This document shows, piece after piece, positions 46,601-57,992 of a DNA stretch of 64,000 nucleotides (the first letter of the stretch is position 1; every line of letters starts with the position of its first letter). Source of the DNA: Candidula unifasciata (taxonomy: Eukaryota > Mollusca > Gastropoda > Stylommatophora > Geomitridae); assembly GCA_905116865.2 (NCBI GenBank), contig CAJHNH020001986.1, forward strand, positions 62,001 through 126,000. Direction: 5' to 3'. The notes under the pieces were generated by a model, which worked only from the letters and a program-made list of their open reading frames with translations, did no database searches and was not told where the DNA came from. Both the position numbers and the translations under genes were made by a program.

Positions 46601-46946
46601 ATGGAACACAGGTCACCCGCGCGACAGGTGGGTTACTAACAGTTGTACTACCGAAGAATCGGGAGTTTGGTTCAAATTAAATTATATAAGAACGCGAAGC
46701 ATAGTTCGTAGTGTTCCTATTCCATATTTTTAACTATATGACCTCTTGAACCCCTGAATGGCATTTTTTCTTACTGTGAATTATTTGGGACCGGTATTCG
46801 GAAAAGTGCCGATATCTGTGCCTTTCGACACAATACATTAATACTTCAACAAATTCTGAAATTAGTCGCCTTTTACGACATACTTGTTAGGGAGCAGCGG
46901 ATCTATTCCCCAACGTGGCCCCAGAATCCACACTGTTAAAATGATC

Positions 46947-47096
46947 CCCCCCCCCCCCCCCGCCCCCCCCCCCCCCCCCCGCCCCCCCCGCCCCCCCCCC
47001 CCCACCCCCCCCCCCCCCCCCCCCCCCCCCCCACCCCCCCCCCCCCCCCCCCCCCGCCCCCCCCCCCCCCCCCCCCCACCCCCCCCCCCCCCCCCA
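46947..47096. repeat. Poly-C tract, about 150 bp with scattered G or A
   Basis: Only about seven non-C bases occur in roughly 150. It starts 80 bp inside a SINE-2-like copy (GGGAGCAGCGGATCTATTCC) and ends in an A-run. The minus strand would be poly-G. Confidence 0.97.
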
Positions 47097-47434
47097 TAAA
47101 AAAAAAACAATAGTGATCCAGAGTATTGAGTTACCATGTTTACAGTAACCGTGTAACACGAACTTTTCAAAAACATGATTTCCAAAACCAGTCCCCACGT
47201 TTGTGGTTTGAAATCAACGATTTGTAACAATTACTGTAAGTTCTTTTTTTTTTTTTAAAGGGAGGACACAAATTATTAGTCCGACAAAGATCAAAGAAAT
47301 TCGCCGCTTTAAGAAAACACATGTGCAACTGTCGATTATAAATTATAAGGACAATGAAAATCTAAGATCACATGCAAAAATTCGTGTTGATCCGTATACG
47401 AGTTTTCGTGATATTGGTTTAAGTTTGAGGGGCC

Positions 47435-47828
47435 TACGAAGTCGCGAGGCATGATGTCCGCCTCGAGTGCTGGAGGTTCCGGTTTTAATCCCTGGTAAGG
47501 GCTGGAATTTTTTCACGTGGACCTGGACGTCTAGTAATTTCCCCTGGTCTCTGGGTAGTGAGATCGGACGCCCGTGTGCATTGTTACGCAGGTAAAAAAC
47601 ATTCCTTGGCAGTTGGAAATCGAAAAGAGTAGCCTGACGGCGCTGCCCGGCCAAAATTTAGAGTTGAAAATCTACCCAAAGTTGTCAGGATCTTGGCCGG
47701 TGCTACAGAGCCTGTTCTGGGCTTCTCCAGACTCACGTGCGTTACAAGAAGAACGGAGCACTTATGGGTTACTACCCGTGTGTCATGATGTTGGTCCGTT
47801 GAATAAACTATACTAACTTTTTTAGTAT
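47435..47828 (+). mobile_element. SINE-1 reference copy
   Basis: Full-length: GAAGTCGCGAGGCATGATGT, CGAGTGCTGGAGGTTCCGG, TTTTTTCACGTGGACCTGG, ATCGGACGCCCGTGTGCATT, GTAGCCTGACGGCGCTGCCC, GGATCTTGGCCGGTGCTACA and the end TCCGTTGAATAAACTATAC. Confidence 0.9.
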
Positions 47829-48057
47829 TCCTGTGTGCCTTGTCCATCATCAGACAAACAGAGCAGATACCATCAAAACAAAACAGTGCCAACCGTCTCA
47901 CTGGAGGCACGATTACAAGTTGTTGATGATTTTTCTTATCGGCTATCTGACACTTTGATGATTTATGTGGATGTTTTTCTCCAAGCTCGTCTTTATAGTG
48001 CTTACTGGTATTTTTCTTTCTCTCCTCCAAGTTTTGATTACATTTTGTTTAATGTTG

Positions 48058-48235
48058 GTGGGGGGTTTGGGGGGGGGGGGGGGGGGGGGTTATTGTCGTA
48101 TATTCAAGAAGGGCGCCACCTGAAAAGAGTTTTGAGAAAAACTATGCCATTTTGTGGTACCCATTTTAGCTTTAGGTCTAGCCCTATATGCCCCATACGC
48201 CTAAAGGCGTGGAAAAGGGTCCTTTACTTTTTTTA
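48058..48235 (+). mobile_element. Poly-G tract and SINE-3 3' part
   Basis: Poly-G at 48069-48089, then GGTACCCATTTTAGCTTTAG, ATGCCCCATACGCCTAAAGG and AAAAGGGTCCTTTACT, the reverse of 49865-49990. Confidence 0.65.
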
Positions 48236-48247
48236 ACTATAATTTAT

Positions 48248-48279
<32 letters not shown>

Positions 48280-48280
48280 G

Positions 48281-48347
48281 TCAAAGGAAACCTCAGAGAT
48301 CTTTAATGTTAAAGTTAACTGTTAAAGGTTACTGAGGTTTCCTTTGA
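48281..48347. repeat. Perfect 16-bp inverted repeat, stem-loop
   Basis: TCAAAGGAAACCTCAG (48281-48296) and CTGAGGTTTCCTTTGA (48332-48347) are exact reverse complements. The 35-base centre is itself imperfectly self-complementary (TTTAATGTTAAAG / GTTAAAGGTTA). It follows a CA/TA run. Confidence 0.9.
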
Positions 48348-48504
48348 AAGGTAACTTTAGAGTTCTATATATCAATCACCACAAGGGGGGAAAATATAAT
48401 AATTAAGTGAATTAAAAAAAAAATAGTAACTGGAAAATTCTCACAAACAGTAAAGATCAAATGAACAGATGAGCTTCATACTTTGAGGAACTTCTGAATA
48501 CAGC

Positions 48505-48593
<89 letters not shown>

Positions 48594-48640
48594 TGTGAGA
48601 GAGAGAGAAAGAGAGAGTGAGAGAGCATGAGAGAGAGAAA
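48505..48640. repeat. (GA)n microsatellite
   Basis: About 85 bp of pure GA, then GA with T/C interruptions to about 48720. Confidence 0.95.
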
Positions 48641-48954
48641 GAAAGAGAGAGAGATACAGAGATACAGAGAAATAGAGCGAGAGGGAGAGAAAGATAGAGT
48701 CAAAGACCTAGAGACAGACACATACACCTCCCAGTCTGTGGATGAGATATTATGAATTGTTAAAATGTATTTAAGTACCAATTCTTTAAACAAGTGTTTT
48801 ATTTTTGCTTTTTCTAGCTACCCCCCCCCCCCCTCTCCCACCCACAATCCCCCTAGATTTTTTTCCTAAAGCATATTCAGTCCTATCCTGTATTAATAAT
48901 GCAACAAATGGCCAATCATAACATCTCAGAAAAAAAAACAATGTCTGAGAAGTG

Positions 48955-49200
48955 ACCGCAAGAGTGACCAAAAGAGATAAAAACAGGAATAAAGTCATAT
49001 AAGAAAAAAAAGTCAGCACATAACCAATTCTACATTGCATATAAAGACAGCAAATCAAATGGTCTGCCTATTTAGAAACGATGCCTTGTGGCACCAAACT
49101 ATGAAGGACATACGCCATAAGAGGAGAAGAAAGTAAAGCAAAGGGCAAACAAAGAATAAGATGGGAAGATAACACTAGAGAAACTCTACAACAGCATGGT
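48955..49200 (+). pseudogene. LINE fragment, relative of 43255-43640
   Basis: GAGTGACCAAAAGAGATAAAA, TAACCAATTCTACATTGCAT and AAAGACAGCAAATCAAATGG align with 43292-43390. All frames are broken. A related TGGTGCGTCTATGG piece follows at 49765. Confidence 0.7.
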
Positions 49201-49579
49201 GTGTCTGCCGGTACAAAAATGGACGCCAGGCACGGTCACTGTTTCGCATGGAGGCAAATTTTTTGCTTCTGCCAGACGGTGGCCGTTGCATTTTGGATCC
49301 ATTTTTAGACTGAAAGGATATAGTTTCGTCGCGTCAGCTACTGAGTTGAGTGCATGGTGTGACACTGTGAGCTGCGGATTTCATTTGGAATGTTTTTCTA
49401 CTGTGACCAACGTGGTGTTGCAAACTGTAGATTCAGAAAATGGCGCATGACATGTCGCCGCAGTATTGGTGGTGCCCTTATGTGATTAATATTGATTGCG
49501 TGCGCAACTGCTGATCTGTTGGTAACTTCTGCTACCATCGATGATGAACTGCTAATGACAAGCTATTTGTGTTAGCACT

Positions 49580-49775
49580 TCTGACAGCTACCGTATGCTT
49601 TTAATGCGTGTGTATGCTAGTGCATATGCTGAGACAGCAGTCTGTCAATCTCTCCACGAGGGACTGTGGCGAACGTTCTGTGTGTTTTTCGTTGGCACAG
49701 GAGCGGAGCAACTATGAGGTGACCCGTTTGCTATGAAGCTGAAACTAAGACTACCAAGATTACAATGGTGCGTCT
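49580..49775 (+). repeat. Dispersed repeat R300 3' part
   Basis: CAGCTACCGTATGCTTTTAA, GTTGGCACAGGAGCGGAGC and TGACCCGTTTGCTATGAAGC match 15680-15880. Confidence 0.65.
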
Positions 49776-49864
49776 ATGGAAAAAGTGGTCAGAACAGCAA
49801 GAGGCAGAACCTTACTTCTCACTAGACACCCGAAGAGACAAAGTAAAAAAAAAAAGTAAAGATC

Positions 49865-50110
49865 CCTTTTCACGCCTTTCGGCGCATCGGGCATATGGGC
49901 AGAGCGTCCCATATTTTTACAGACCATCAGCACTCTGTGGGTAATGTGGTCAGCATTACGCCGGCTGTCTTTACTTTCCCAGGACAGCCCATCCTGGTAC
50001 CCATTTTAGGCTGGGTCGACCTGCGACGTCCCATACCACGACAAAAATCCACGCAGCCCGCAGTGGGTTTCGATCGCGGTATGCTGGCTCACGAGTAGGA
50101 CTCGCAGAAG
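49865..50110 (-). mobile_element. SINE-3 copy
   Basis: Reverse copy: TTTCGGCGCATCGGGCATAT, GTACCCATTTTAGGCTGGG, and a tRNA-like head near GGGTTTCGATCGCGGTATGC. Confidence 0.8.
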
Positions 50111-50214
50111 AGACAAAAGAGGAAGTAAAAAAGAAGTTGACTCCTCCAGTAAAGCCTCATCGTCATTTTGAGGCAATAGGTTGGAGTTCTCATACGATAA
50201 CTACAGCTTTCAAT

Positions 50215-50672
50215 GTTTATCTTGTCTAATGTATCTAAATTTTAAGAATGGTGGAGACAGGCATGCTCCGTACAGAGTAGCAAACATTGTTTCAGAGGTT
50301 CCAGGTAAAAGGAGTTCTTTGGATAATTTCTCCAGGGCATACAGGACTGTTGGGAAATGAAAAAGCAGAAAGACTGGCTGGTTCGGCACCAATGGGTGGT
50401 GAATTTACGTATGACAAGCTAGACGTGGTTAAGGCCCTCAGCAAGCAAAGGAACAAAGCAGAGGCATAAATCAATCAATATAGTCTGGAAAGAATGGTAC
50501 AGCTAGCAGGGACCAGCCAGTCTGGTCAACAGTCCACACTAAGGAAAAGCAAGAAGGACATCAAACTGACATAACTAGAATTGGAACTCTTCAATGGCTG
50601 CTGAAGATGAAGATGGAGTGCTTATGAGAATGTCCAGAGTACTACGATGTCAGTTCTTAGTTCACCACTCTC
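50215..50672 (+). pseudogene. LINE-H 3' end
   Basis: The frame reads VKGVLWIISPGHTGLLGNEK then AERLAGSAPMGGEF and TYDKLDVVKAL, with the intact SPGH RNase H motif. It breaks after RNKAEA (stop), then GIGTLQWLLKMKMECL-like sequence and the CDVSS end. It includes the most complete SPGHTGLLGNE motif in the window. Confidence 0.88.
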
Positions 50673-50734
50673 ATATATCTACATCTACGAGTGCTAATCA
50701 TTATATACGGTAACAGATCCTCTTCCACACCTTT

Positions 50735-50985
50735 AGATGTATTAGGTATATAGGGCTAGACTTATATTTTATAGACCAATCGCCACTTGGTGAGTGATGG
50801 GGACAGCATCACACTGGTCACATTTACTTCCCAGGATTTTACCTAGTACCCATTTAAGGCTGGGTCAACCTGGGAGCCAAAGAAATTTTTGAAAAAATTC
50901 CGGCTTTCAGGTCTTGAACCCATAACCTTGGGATCAGCAGTTGAGAGTGGAGCCACTGCCCCATGATGACTTCCAATCAATAAAT
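50735..50985 (-). mobile_element. SINE-3 copy
   Basis: TTAGGTATATAGGGCTAGAC, GTACCCATTTAAGGCTGGGT and the reversed head TTGAACCCATAACCTTGGGA / GAGTGGAGCCACTGCCCCAT. Confidence 0.8.
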
Positions 50986-51232
50986 GTAAATTATGCTGTT
51001 TCAATGGCCTCCTGTCAGCTAAGTGTTATGATACTGTGTGACAGGTGTAGATCTACTGCTATCTTCTCTGTGTGGCAGACCTGTATGCATAGTTCTTGTT
51101 ATGTTATGTTTTGCATATAAGGCTTGAATGTATAGTTTTCATGATGTCTGTAGAATATACTGAATGTATATTTTATATGAACATGTATGTATATATGTAT
51201 GCGTCTGTGTGTATGTACGTGTGTATGTATGA

Positions 51233-51237
<5 letters not shown>

Positions 51238-51267
<30 letters not shown>

Positions 51268-51668
51268 CATACATACATACATACATACATACATACATAC
51301 ATACATACATTACATACATTCATACATACATACATACATACATACATACATACATACATACATACATACATACATACATACATACATACATACATACATA
51401 CATACATACATACATACATACATACATACATACATACACATATACACATACATACATGCACATACATACATACATATACATACATGCACATACATGCATA
51501 CATATACATACATGCACATACATACGTACATACATATACATACATGCACATACATACATACATATACATACATGCACATACATACATATACATATACATA
51601 CATGCACATACATACATACATACACATATACATATACATACATGCACATACATACATATACACATATG
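51238..51668. repeat. (AT)n and (CATA)n array, about 430 bp
   Basis: (AT)n 51238-51260, (CATA)n to about 51436, then higher-order units ACATACATGCACATACATAC. Both strands give long Tyr/Thr/His or Met/Tyr/Val/Cys ORFs, not genes. Confidence 0.97.
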
Positions 51669-51674
51669 GTTGTA

Positions 51675-51878
51675 CCATACCAGGACATCACATAAAGCGA
51701 TAAACAACAGATGAAACAAAGTGTTACCATGGGGACGAGGATCACCCATGGAGAGGTTCCAGAAACCCCATTTAGCCGTTGGCCCATATTTATGGCCCAG
51801 CTATTTTTAGGGCCCCCGGCAAAAGCCAGGGTGGAGGCTTCAAATAACGAAAAATTGCATTCCACATGGGGACGGCTA
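51675..51878 (-). mobile_element. Element B copy
   Basis: CCAGGACATCACATAAAGCG, AACCCCATTTAGCCGTTGG and AACGAAAAATTGCATTCC. Its tail side joins the CATA array directly. Confidence 0.85.
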
Positions 51879-52204
51879 ATGATCAACTTATAGCCTACCT
51901 TTCTTCAGATATTTCAGAAGGCACACAATGAACTTGTCATGACAAATTTAGCATAGCTGTTGCTGTTTTTGTTTGTCTGTGATGTTAAATGGTGACTTGA
52001 TTTTCCTTGACCAATGCAGTGCAGGTAAATCATTTAATGTTGCTATCCACAAAACTTGAGCTGATTCAGCATCATCTGAACCCTGTAGCACAACAACAAA
52101 GAAAATAAGACTTATCATCTAAACCTTTTAAATATACAATAACTTGGCACTGGAGCTGTAGGAGTTCAGTGGTCTGAGGGTCTTGGATTTCCCCATGTTT
52201 CCTA

Positions 52205-52660
52205 GGACAGTTCATGTTAAGAAAGGCGAAGACAGGCATGCTCCGTGCAGAGTGGCAAGCATCATTTCAAAGGTCCCAGGTAGTTGCATCCTTTAGATAT
52301 TTTCTCCAGGTCATGCCAATGTGTTGGGAAATGAGCAGGCAGACAGACTAGCCGGTTCTGCACCACTTGGCATAAACTGATGTATGACAAGCTGGATGTT
52401 GTGAGGGCCCTTTGGGAACGATTGAACAGTGCCGAGGCACAGAGAGATCATTACGGTCTGAGAAGAATTGCGATGCGAGGAGTTACAAAGGGGTCTGGCC
52501 GACACTTGACACTCAGGGGAAAGGCGAGAGTGATATACAATCAGACAGTTACTGGAACCATGGGAATTTTAACTTTTCGCCTGCTGCTGAAGATGGGGAT
52601 TGAGCGGTTATAGAGGTGTCCCGAGTGCTCTAATGTTGATTCTTAATTCAACATTGAAAC
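52205..52660 (+). pseudogene. LINE-H 3' end
   Basis: GNEQADRLAGSAPLG-like reading (with a stop), MYDKLDVVRALWERLNSAEA, HYGLRRIAMRGVTKGSGRH, TLRGKARVIYNQTVTGTMGI and FRLLLKMGIERL to a stop, then the TTAATTCAACATTG tail. It is about 85 percent like 27475 by eye. Confidence 0.9.
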
Positions 52661-52839
52661 AAATCCACACTGAGGTGGATTTTTTAGACAGTCTGAGAAT
52701 GCAACAATGAGACTGATTATATTATGGTCAAATCAAAAACGCTACCAATGAAACAAAGCATGCAGTTCAAACAGGCACCACTCATATATCATCATCAATT
52801 CTCTTTATGCTAGAGGTAACATTCAAGATAGCTATTTCT

Positions 52840-53000
52840 TTGCACATGTGGAAAGTTGCCCCAGACAGCAGAACACATACTTCAGGACTGCACTGAATTT
52901 GACACAATAGGGCCAAACATTTGTCAAGAAAGAACAACAGGGGAATGTAAACTCTATGGACCACTGAATGAACTAACAATGACAGTGAAATTTAAATGAG
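52840..53000 (+). pseudogene. Second RNase H-type LINE: terminal zinc-knuckle fragment
   Basis: The frame reads CGKLPQTAEHILQDCTEFDT, then LYGPLNELTMTVKFK and a stop. This is the CxxxxxTxEHxLxxC plus LWG signature at the C-terminus of jockey-like elements, a different family from LINE-H. Confidence 0.75.
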
Positions 53001-54090
53001 AGGCAAAACTACTGATACGGACAACTTATTTCAGGCTAATGAAAGAAGAAGTGGACACTATTTTTCTGCATGTGATTACACCACTGATAAGATTTTCTTC
53101 ATGGAATTTGTTTAGCGGATGAGCCTTCCTAGATAGTTTCTATGAATATTCCACTGTCCCAGTGTAGTGATACCTTTATCCACACAGGATTTAAACCCAT
53201 ACAGGCCCTTAAAGGACAACCACATATATGCTGTTCAGCCCCCAAGCATGTTAAAACATGGGCATTTCTTGCTATCCATAGGAAATGACTTTCGGCTTTT
53301 GGGATTTGGAAATACAGAATAATTAGTCATATTTCACAGATAAAAAACCCTAAAATATACAGATTATGGAGTGACTGGAAATAAAACAAGATCTGATTAG
53401 GGGAGGGGAAGGGGGGAGGGGGGGGGGGAAACAAGTGTCACATTAAAAATACAAGATTTATAACAACCATACAAGAGGAAGACATTGAAGGCAGTTAAAC
53501 AAGAGTGGAGAGTCATATAAGTGTGAGGATAACAAGATATGGACAAATATAGCTCTGTCAGAGTGTATAATGACAGTGAGAGACTGACAGTGTTACTGCA
53601 ATGGAGGCAACACCTGATCGATTGACTGAAGAGAGATACTCTAAACAAATATGAATAGAATTCAACCAACACAAAATATCTGGTGTTAGACGGCAAGCTT
53701 AGACTCCTTACAATTAACAGCAAGTGTGGATTAGGGAAACAGACATGACTGGGACAGATATAATTAGGATAAGAGACATCATAACATCATAGGTAATTCA
53801 TCCTGAATAAATATAAGGAATTCCAGTAAAATGTAACTAAAAAGCTTAACAAAATGGGGAAGCAGAAAAAAGTGCACAAAACGACACAACTGGAATTGTT
53901 TGTATTAGACTGACTGCAGTCACACCCATATTTTCACCTCACAGTTTGGCTGAAATTATTTAGTTTTGAGTTAAAGAGACTCAACTATTTAGCTTTATGA
54001 CAAAAGTGTAACAGATATGATCACATTTATAGGACAAATACATATATCATATACTAATCATGACATAATTTGTATCTCATAATATGTTAT
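53000..54090. other. Intergenic stretch without recognised features
   Basis: AT-rich unique-looking DNA apart from the poly-G tract at 53400. Confidence 0.6.
53400..53432. repeat. Poly-G-rich tract
   Basis: GGGGAGGGGAAGGGGGGAGG followed by more G runs; a G-quadruplex candidate. Confidence 0.9.
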
Positions 54091-54235
54091 ATAAAAGAGT
54101 AAAGGCCCCTTTTTATGCCAGTGACATATCAAGCATATAATGCTAGAGTTATATTTGTAGAGATTAAACAACCCCCAACTGGGTGATGTGGTCAATAAGT
54201 CTTATGAATCATGTCACAAAGATGTTACTGTGAAT
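54090..54235 (-). mobile_element. SINE-3 fragment
   Basis: AAAGGCCCCTTTTTATGCCA, GCATATAATGCTAGAGTTAT and CTGGGTGATGTGGTCAATAA resemble 49865-49960 and 50700-50800. Confidence 0.6.
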
Positions 54236-54299
54236 GATTATGAGAAGAATACATAAGATCCAAGATTAAACAACAAAACAGTGAATAACAATGTGGATT

Positions 54300-54720
54300 T
54301 GTAGATGGAAAGGGTAAAAAAGATGCTTTATATCCTCTATTATATCTCTGTCCGAAAGAGCTACAAAAGTAAAAAGTTGTCTGTACTTATGCTTCATTGA
54401 CTATACAAAAGCTTTCAATTGTTTGAAACATGAGGAAATATTCAGACTAGTAGACAAAGTTAAACAGCATCCTATCTCAAAAGCTGAAATATTTTGGTCA
54501 TATCAAGCGCCACGACGGATTGGAAAAAATTATAGCAGAAGGCATGGTACCAGGAAGGAGGGGCAGGGGCCGACCGACACGAAGATGGGCACAGGATATA
54601 AGTGACTCCTTGAGTGTGAAACTGCATGAGGCGGGAGAACTGTCGAGAGGCCTGAGTTTCCTTCAGGCAGACTGTGATGAGAGCAATGTTCTGCAAAGGA
54701 CCTGCTACATGATGATGATA
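54300..54720 (+). pseudogene. Internally deleted LINE: RT motif A joined to C-terminus
   Basis: The plus frame gives CFIDYTKAFNCLKHEE (RT motif A). Soon after comes LKYFGHIKRHDGLEKIIAEG, MVPGRRGRGRPTRRWAQDIS and LHEAGELSRGLSFLQADCDE (C-terminus). The FADD palm is missing. The C-terminal part is repeated in reverse at 61571-61760. Confidence 0.8.
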
Positions 54721-55059
54721 GACAAATTAAACACTGATGAAAAAGGACTACAACAATAAAAAACATATATTGGCAGTAAACAGCAGTTATAAGAAAAAAC
54801 AACCATTTATTTAAATTTCAGAGCACAAAGAGGGGCAAAGGACAAGGGTGTGTACTATTACATGATCGTTTTTCATTTTACAATGAATATATAATGAGAT
54901 CTATCTACAGGCATAGTGGTTGACAATCATAACATAAATGACCTATATTACACTCATTGTGACAAGTTAGAAACAACTAGAGACTGACAGATATAGTGGT
55001 GGTGGTAGAAAGTGATAAAATGGGCTTCAGCTTCAAATACTCAAATAATTGGAACACAG

Positions 55060-55570
55060 AAGCAATAGTAATATCAAAGAAGAGAACAGTGCATAAACAT
55101 AAAATAAACGACAAAGGTATTATTTAAGGACTAATGAACACATGCAATCATCCAGGCACATGGATCCAATGGAAAATGTATGAAACAGATTAAAAAAAAA
55201 AAAAGTTAGAATAGGACAGGCTAAAACTGCTTTTTATAAAAATTAAGAACTGTTTATTCAATAAATGAATTAAATGCATGTCACTTAGGGTTAGGATAGA
55301 ACACTTGCATGCTGTATTGAGCCGGGTTTTACCTATGGCTATAAATCCTGGACAATTAATAAACAAGATGAACAATTTCTTGAGGCCTCAGAGATGTGGT
55401 TTAACAGAAGAATAATTAGAATTCCTTGGAAAGCCAAAAACAGCAACCTAGCAGTTTTGAAAGAGGTGAGGGCTTGCAGATAATGTATAATAAATATGAG
55501 AACAAGAAAGTTGTAATTTGTTGGGTCATCTCACGAGAAGACGGCAAATGGAAATGGAACATGTTGTTAT
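55060..55570 (+). pseudogene. LINE RT C-terminal fragment
   Basis: In shifting frames: CWVLPMAINPG / CYGYKSWTINKQDEQFLEAS, MWFNRRIIRIPWKAKNSNLA, VLKEV and LGHLTRRRQMEME. It matches the 'YG.ESW...W..R...I.W' pattern. Confidence 0.75.
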
Positions 55571-55879
55571 TACTGAAAAGAACTATGTTGAGAGAGAAAG
55601 AGGGAGACAGACACACAAAGACAGAGAGAGAGAAGGACAAGATGAGACAATTCTTAAGATTTTAGACAGCTTTTTGTCATTGCATGGAGGGGTGTCTACA
55701 CACAAACGGATACATGCTGTTGAAGAACAGAAAATGCCTTTGCAAACAGGCATTATAGTCAATGTCAGTCGACAGTACGCTAACTCACCTGACAATTTGA
55801 CTGGTTTGTAAAGAATAGATCGATTCTGGCTTTCTATCGCGTGATAATCTAATGATAATCCACCCAAGCATAACAACAT

Positions 55880-56630
55880 TTTAAAATGAAATCACTCGTC
55901 AGTTCTTTACATTTCACTTCCTGTTAGTAATAAGTAAAGCTATGTACTATTTGTCAATATAAAGGACACGGGATATTCAATTCATATCTTTCTGTAATAT
56001 ATTGTCTTCAGTAAAATAAAACATTTAAAATACGGTAGACGTTTAAGTTAATAATAGAAAAGAATGATTCAACGAATTATTTCTGATACAGGTGAATTCG
56101 TTTCACATTTCCAGACACAGATTTTAAATTACTCCCTAATCAAAATTCCGAAGACATAAAAATCTGCGAAACAAATTTCGACCTTAATGGTAAGACAAGA
56201 TAATATTGCAAGGAATCGAATACTATTGATTAATGTCATTCCTTAACACACGTGAGGGACTTGTGTTGTATTCATAATTGGGCTTGAATGGCGATAAGAA
56301 ATAAATAATAGAAGATTTACGACTGCAATACTTTATCTTATTCTTCTCCACCTGCTGCTTCCCCCCCCCCCCTTTTTTTCTGCTTCTCCCTAATATTTCT
56401 TTATCTTCTTCACCTTCATTTTTTTTCTATACTTACCGGCATTCTTGCCCGTTTTATGGCCATGTATGGATCTAATTATTATTTAATTGTACAAATTAAA
56501 TTAACCAGTGATAGTATACATCCCTATCTAACGCCTTGATTAATGTATTGAAAAATTACCAACACTTGGTTGTCAATCCTTATGGCATACATAAACACAC
56601 TGTTTAAAAGGGAAAATACCCGGCTCTCTA
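55880..56630. other. Intergenic stretch without recognised features
   Basis: AT-rich; a short C/T run at 56358-56380 is the only low-complexity tract. I see no gene. Confidence 0.6.
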
Positions 56631-56637
56631 GCATAGT

Positions 56638-56845
56638 TGGCTGGATTGCGTGGAGACCGGATGACGAGCTCCTTGTGGTCCGGGTTCAATCCCGGGGGTT
56701 AGGCAGGAAAGCCACATTTTCTCCCAGATTTACGGTATATACAATGGAATCAAGGCCGAAAGGTTGCGATATCCATAATACCGCTGGTTAACAACTCATG
56801 GCTTCTGTGTTCTAAAACAAACAAACAAACAAACAAAAAGGAAAA
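56638..56845 (+). mobile_element. SINE-4 copy with tRNA-like head and (AAAC)n tail
   Basis: The head includes GTTGGCTGGATTGCGTGGAG and CCGGGTTCAATCCCGG, a good B-box in a GC-paired arm. The body has GGCCGAAAGGTTGCGATATC, and the tail is AAACAAACAAACAAAC. It is the best-preserved tRNA-like head in the window, but it is part of a repeat. Confidence 0.8.
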
Positions 56846-56999
56846 AAATTAATGCATTGTTACTAAAAGAAACAAACATACTCAAAAGTTTACATTCTGC
56901 GTCTTTGTAATGCAGTAAGTGAAATTACTCAAATTTTACACAAGAAAACCTTAGAGTTCCACCAAACAATTGACACTTGTTTTTGCATCTAGGCCACGA

Positions 57000-57992
57000 T
57001 AGTTTTTAAGCGTAGGCCTTTCCCATTAGTATGGTGTATGGCCTCCTCTTGCGTGGCCCAGTGACTGTCATCTCCTAGGCATGGATGTGATCAGATGTCT
57101 GATGCGAGCCTGTGGGATGGTTGCCCACTCTTCCTGAAGTGCCTGGAACATATCACGACCATTGATTGCAGCAAGGTTTCGGCGACAATCACGTCTTTGC
57201 AGCTCATCCCACAGGTGCTCAATCGGACTCATGTCTGCAGAAAAGAATGGTCAGGGAAGGGTTTGAATGTTATTGGCAGCCAGGAACTGCGTAGTCCGCT
57301 GTGCAGAATGGGGTCTGGCGTTATCCTTTTCAAAAAGATACCTGTTGGCATCCCAAAATGGAAGTACATATGGTCAAAGAATTTCATGGACGTATTGTTG
57401 CGCATTCAAGCTTCATTCAAATTGCACCAGTTGTAACTGATCATTCCCCATACCATTACACCTCCATAACCATGCAACAGAGCTTCATCAACACTATTTA
57501 GTGCCTAACCTTAATTTTGTTTACGGCAGACCCTACGCTTTCTATCATGACGTTGCAACAAAGAGAAATATCAGAGGACAGGTCCTCGGTGTGGTCGTCG
57601 AGCCCAAAGTCCAACATCATGCAGTCTTTCCGAACAGTTTGATCAGACACATGACGTCCTGAAGGCAATGTCTATGCAGTTGAGGAAGCTGTTGTAAACC
57701 TGTCTCTGAGGTGACGAAGCTAAATAAAGCGATTCTCCACTGCTGTTGTCACTCTGGGTCGTCCAGTGCGATGTCGGTCTTGAACTGAACCCGTAGCTTG
57801 GAATCGGTGCCAAAGTCGACCGATGGTACTCTGATGCACGTTTAGATTGATAGCAACATGACTTTGACTTTCTCCTGCCTGCAATAGGCCAATAGCAATA
57901 TTACTTAAATAAATCGATAGAAGCGCCATTTGTGACTGCTTGAAAATGAACTGATCGTTTTGGTATAGCGTTATCCTTTTATAGGGTTTCAA
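57000..57992 (-). pseudogene. Tc1/mariner-type transposase relic
   Basis: The minus strand gives an N-terminal HTH region (AIGLLQAGESQSHVAINLNV, STIGRLWHRFQATGSVQDRH, RTGRPRVTT), a mid-region with frameshifts (LRHLRDRFTTASSTA), then DNARPHSAQRTTQFLAANNI carrying the second catalytic Asp. The end is MSPIEHLWDEL with the third acid and QEEWATIPQARIRHLITSMP. Stops and shifts break it. I could not define TIRs by eye. Confidence 0.88.

Noticed and set aside
49196..49450. 84-codon ORF
   Set aside because: It follows a LINE fragment; no recognisable domain or conserved motif.
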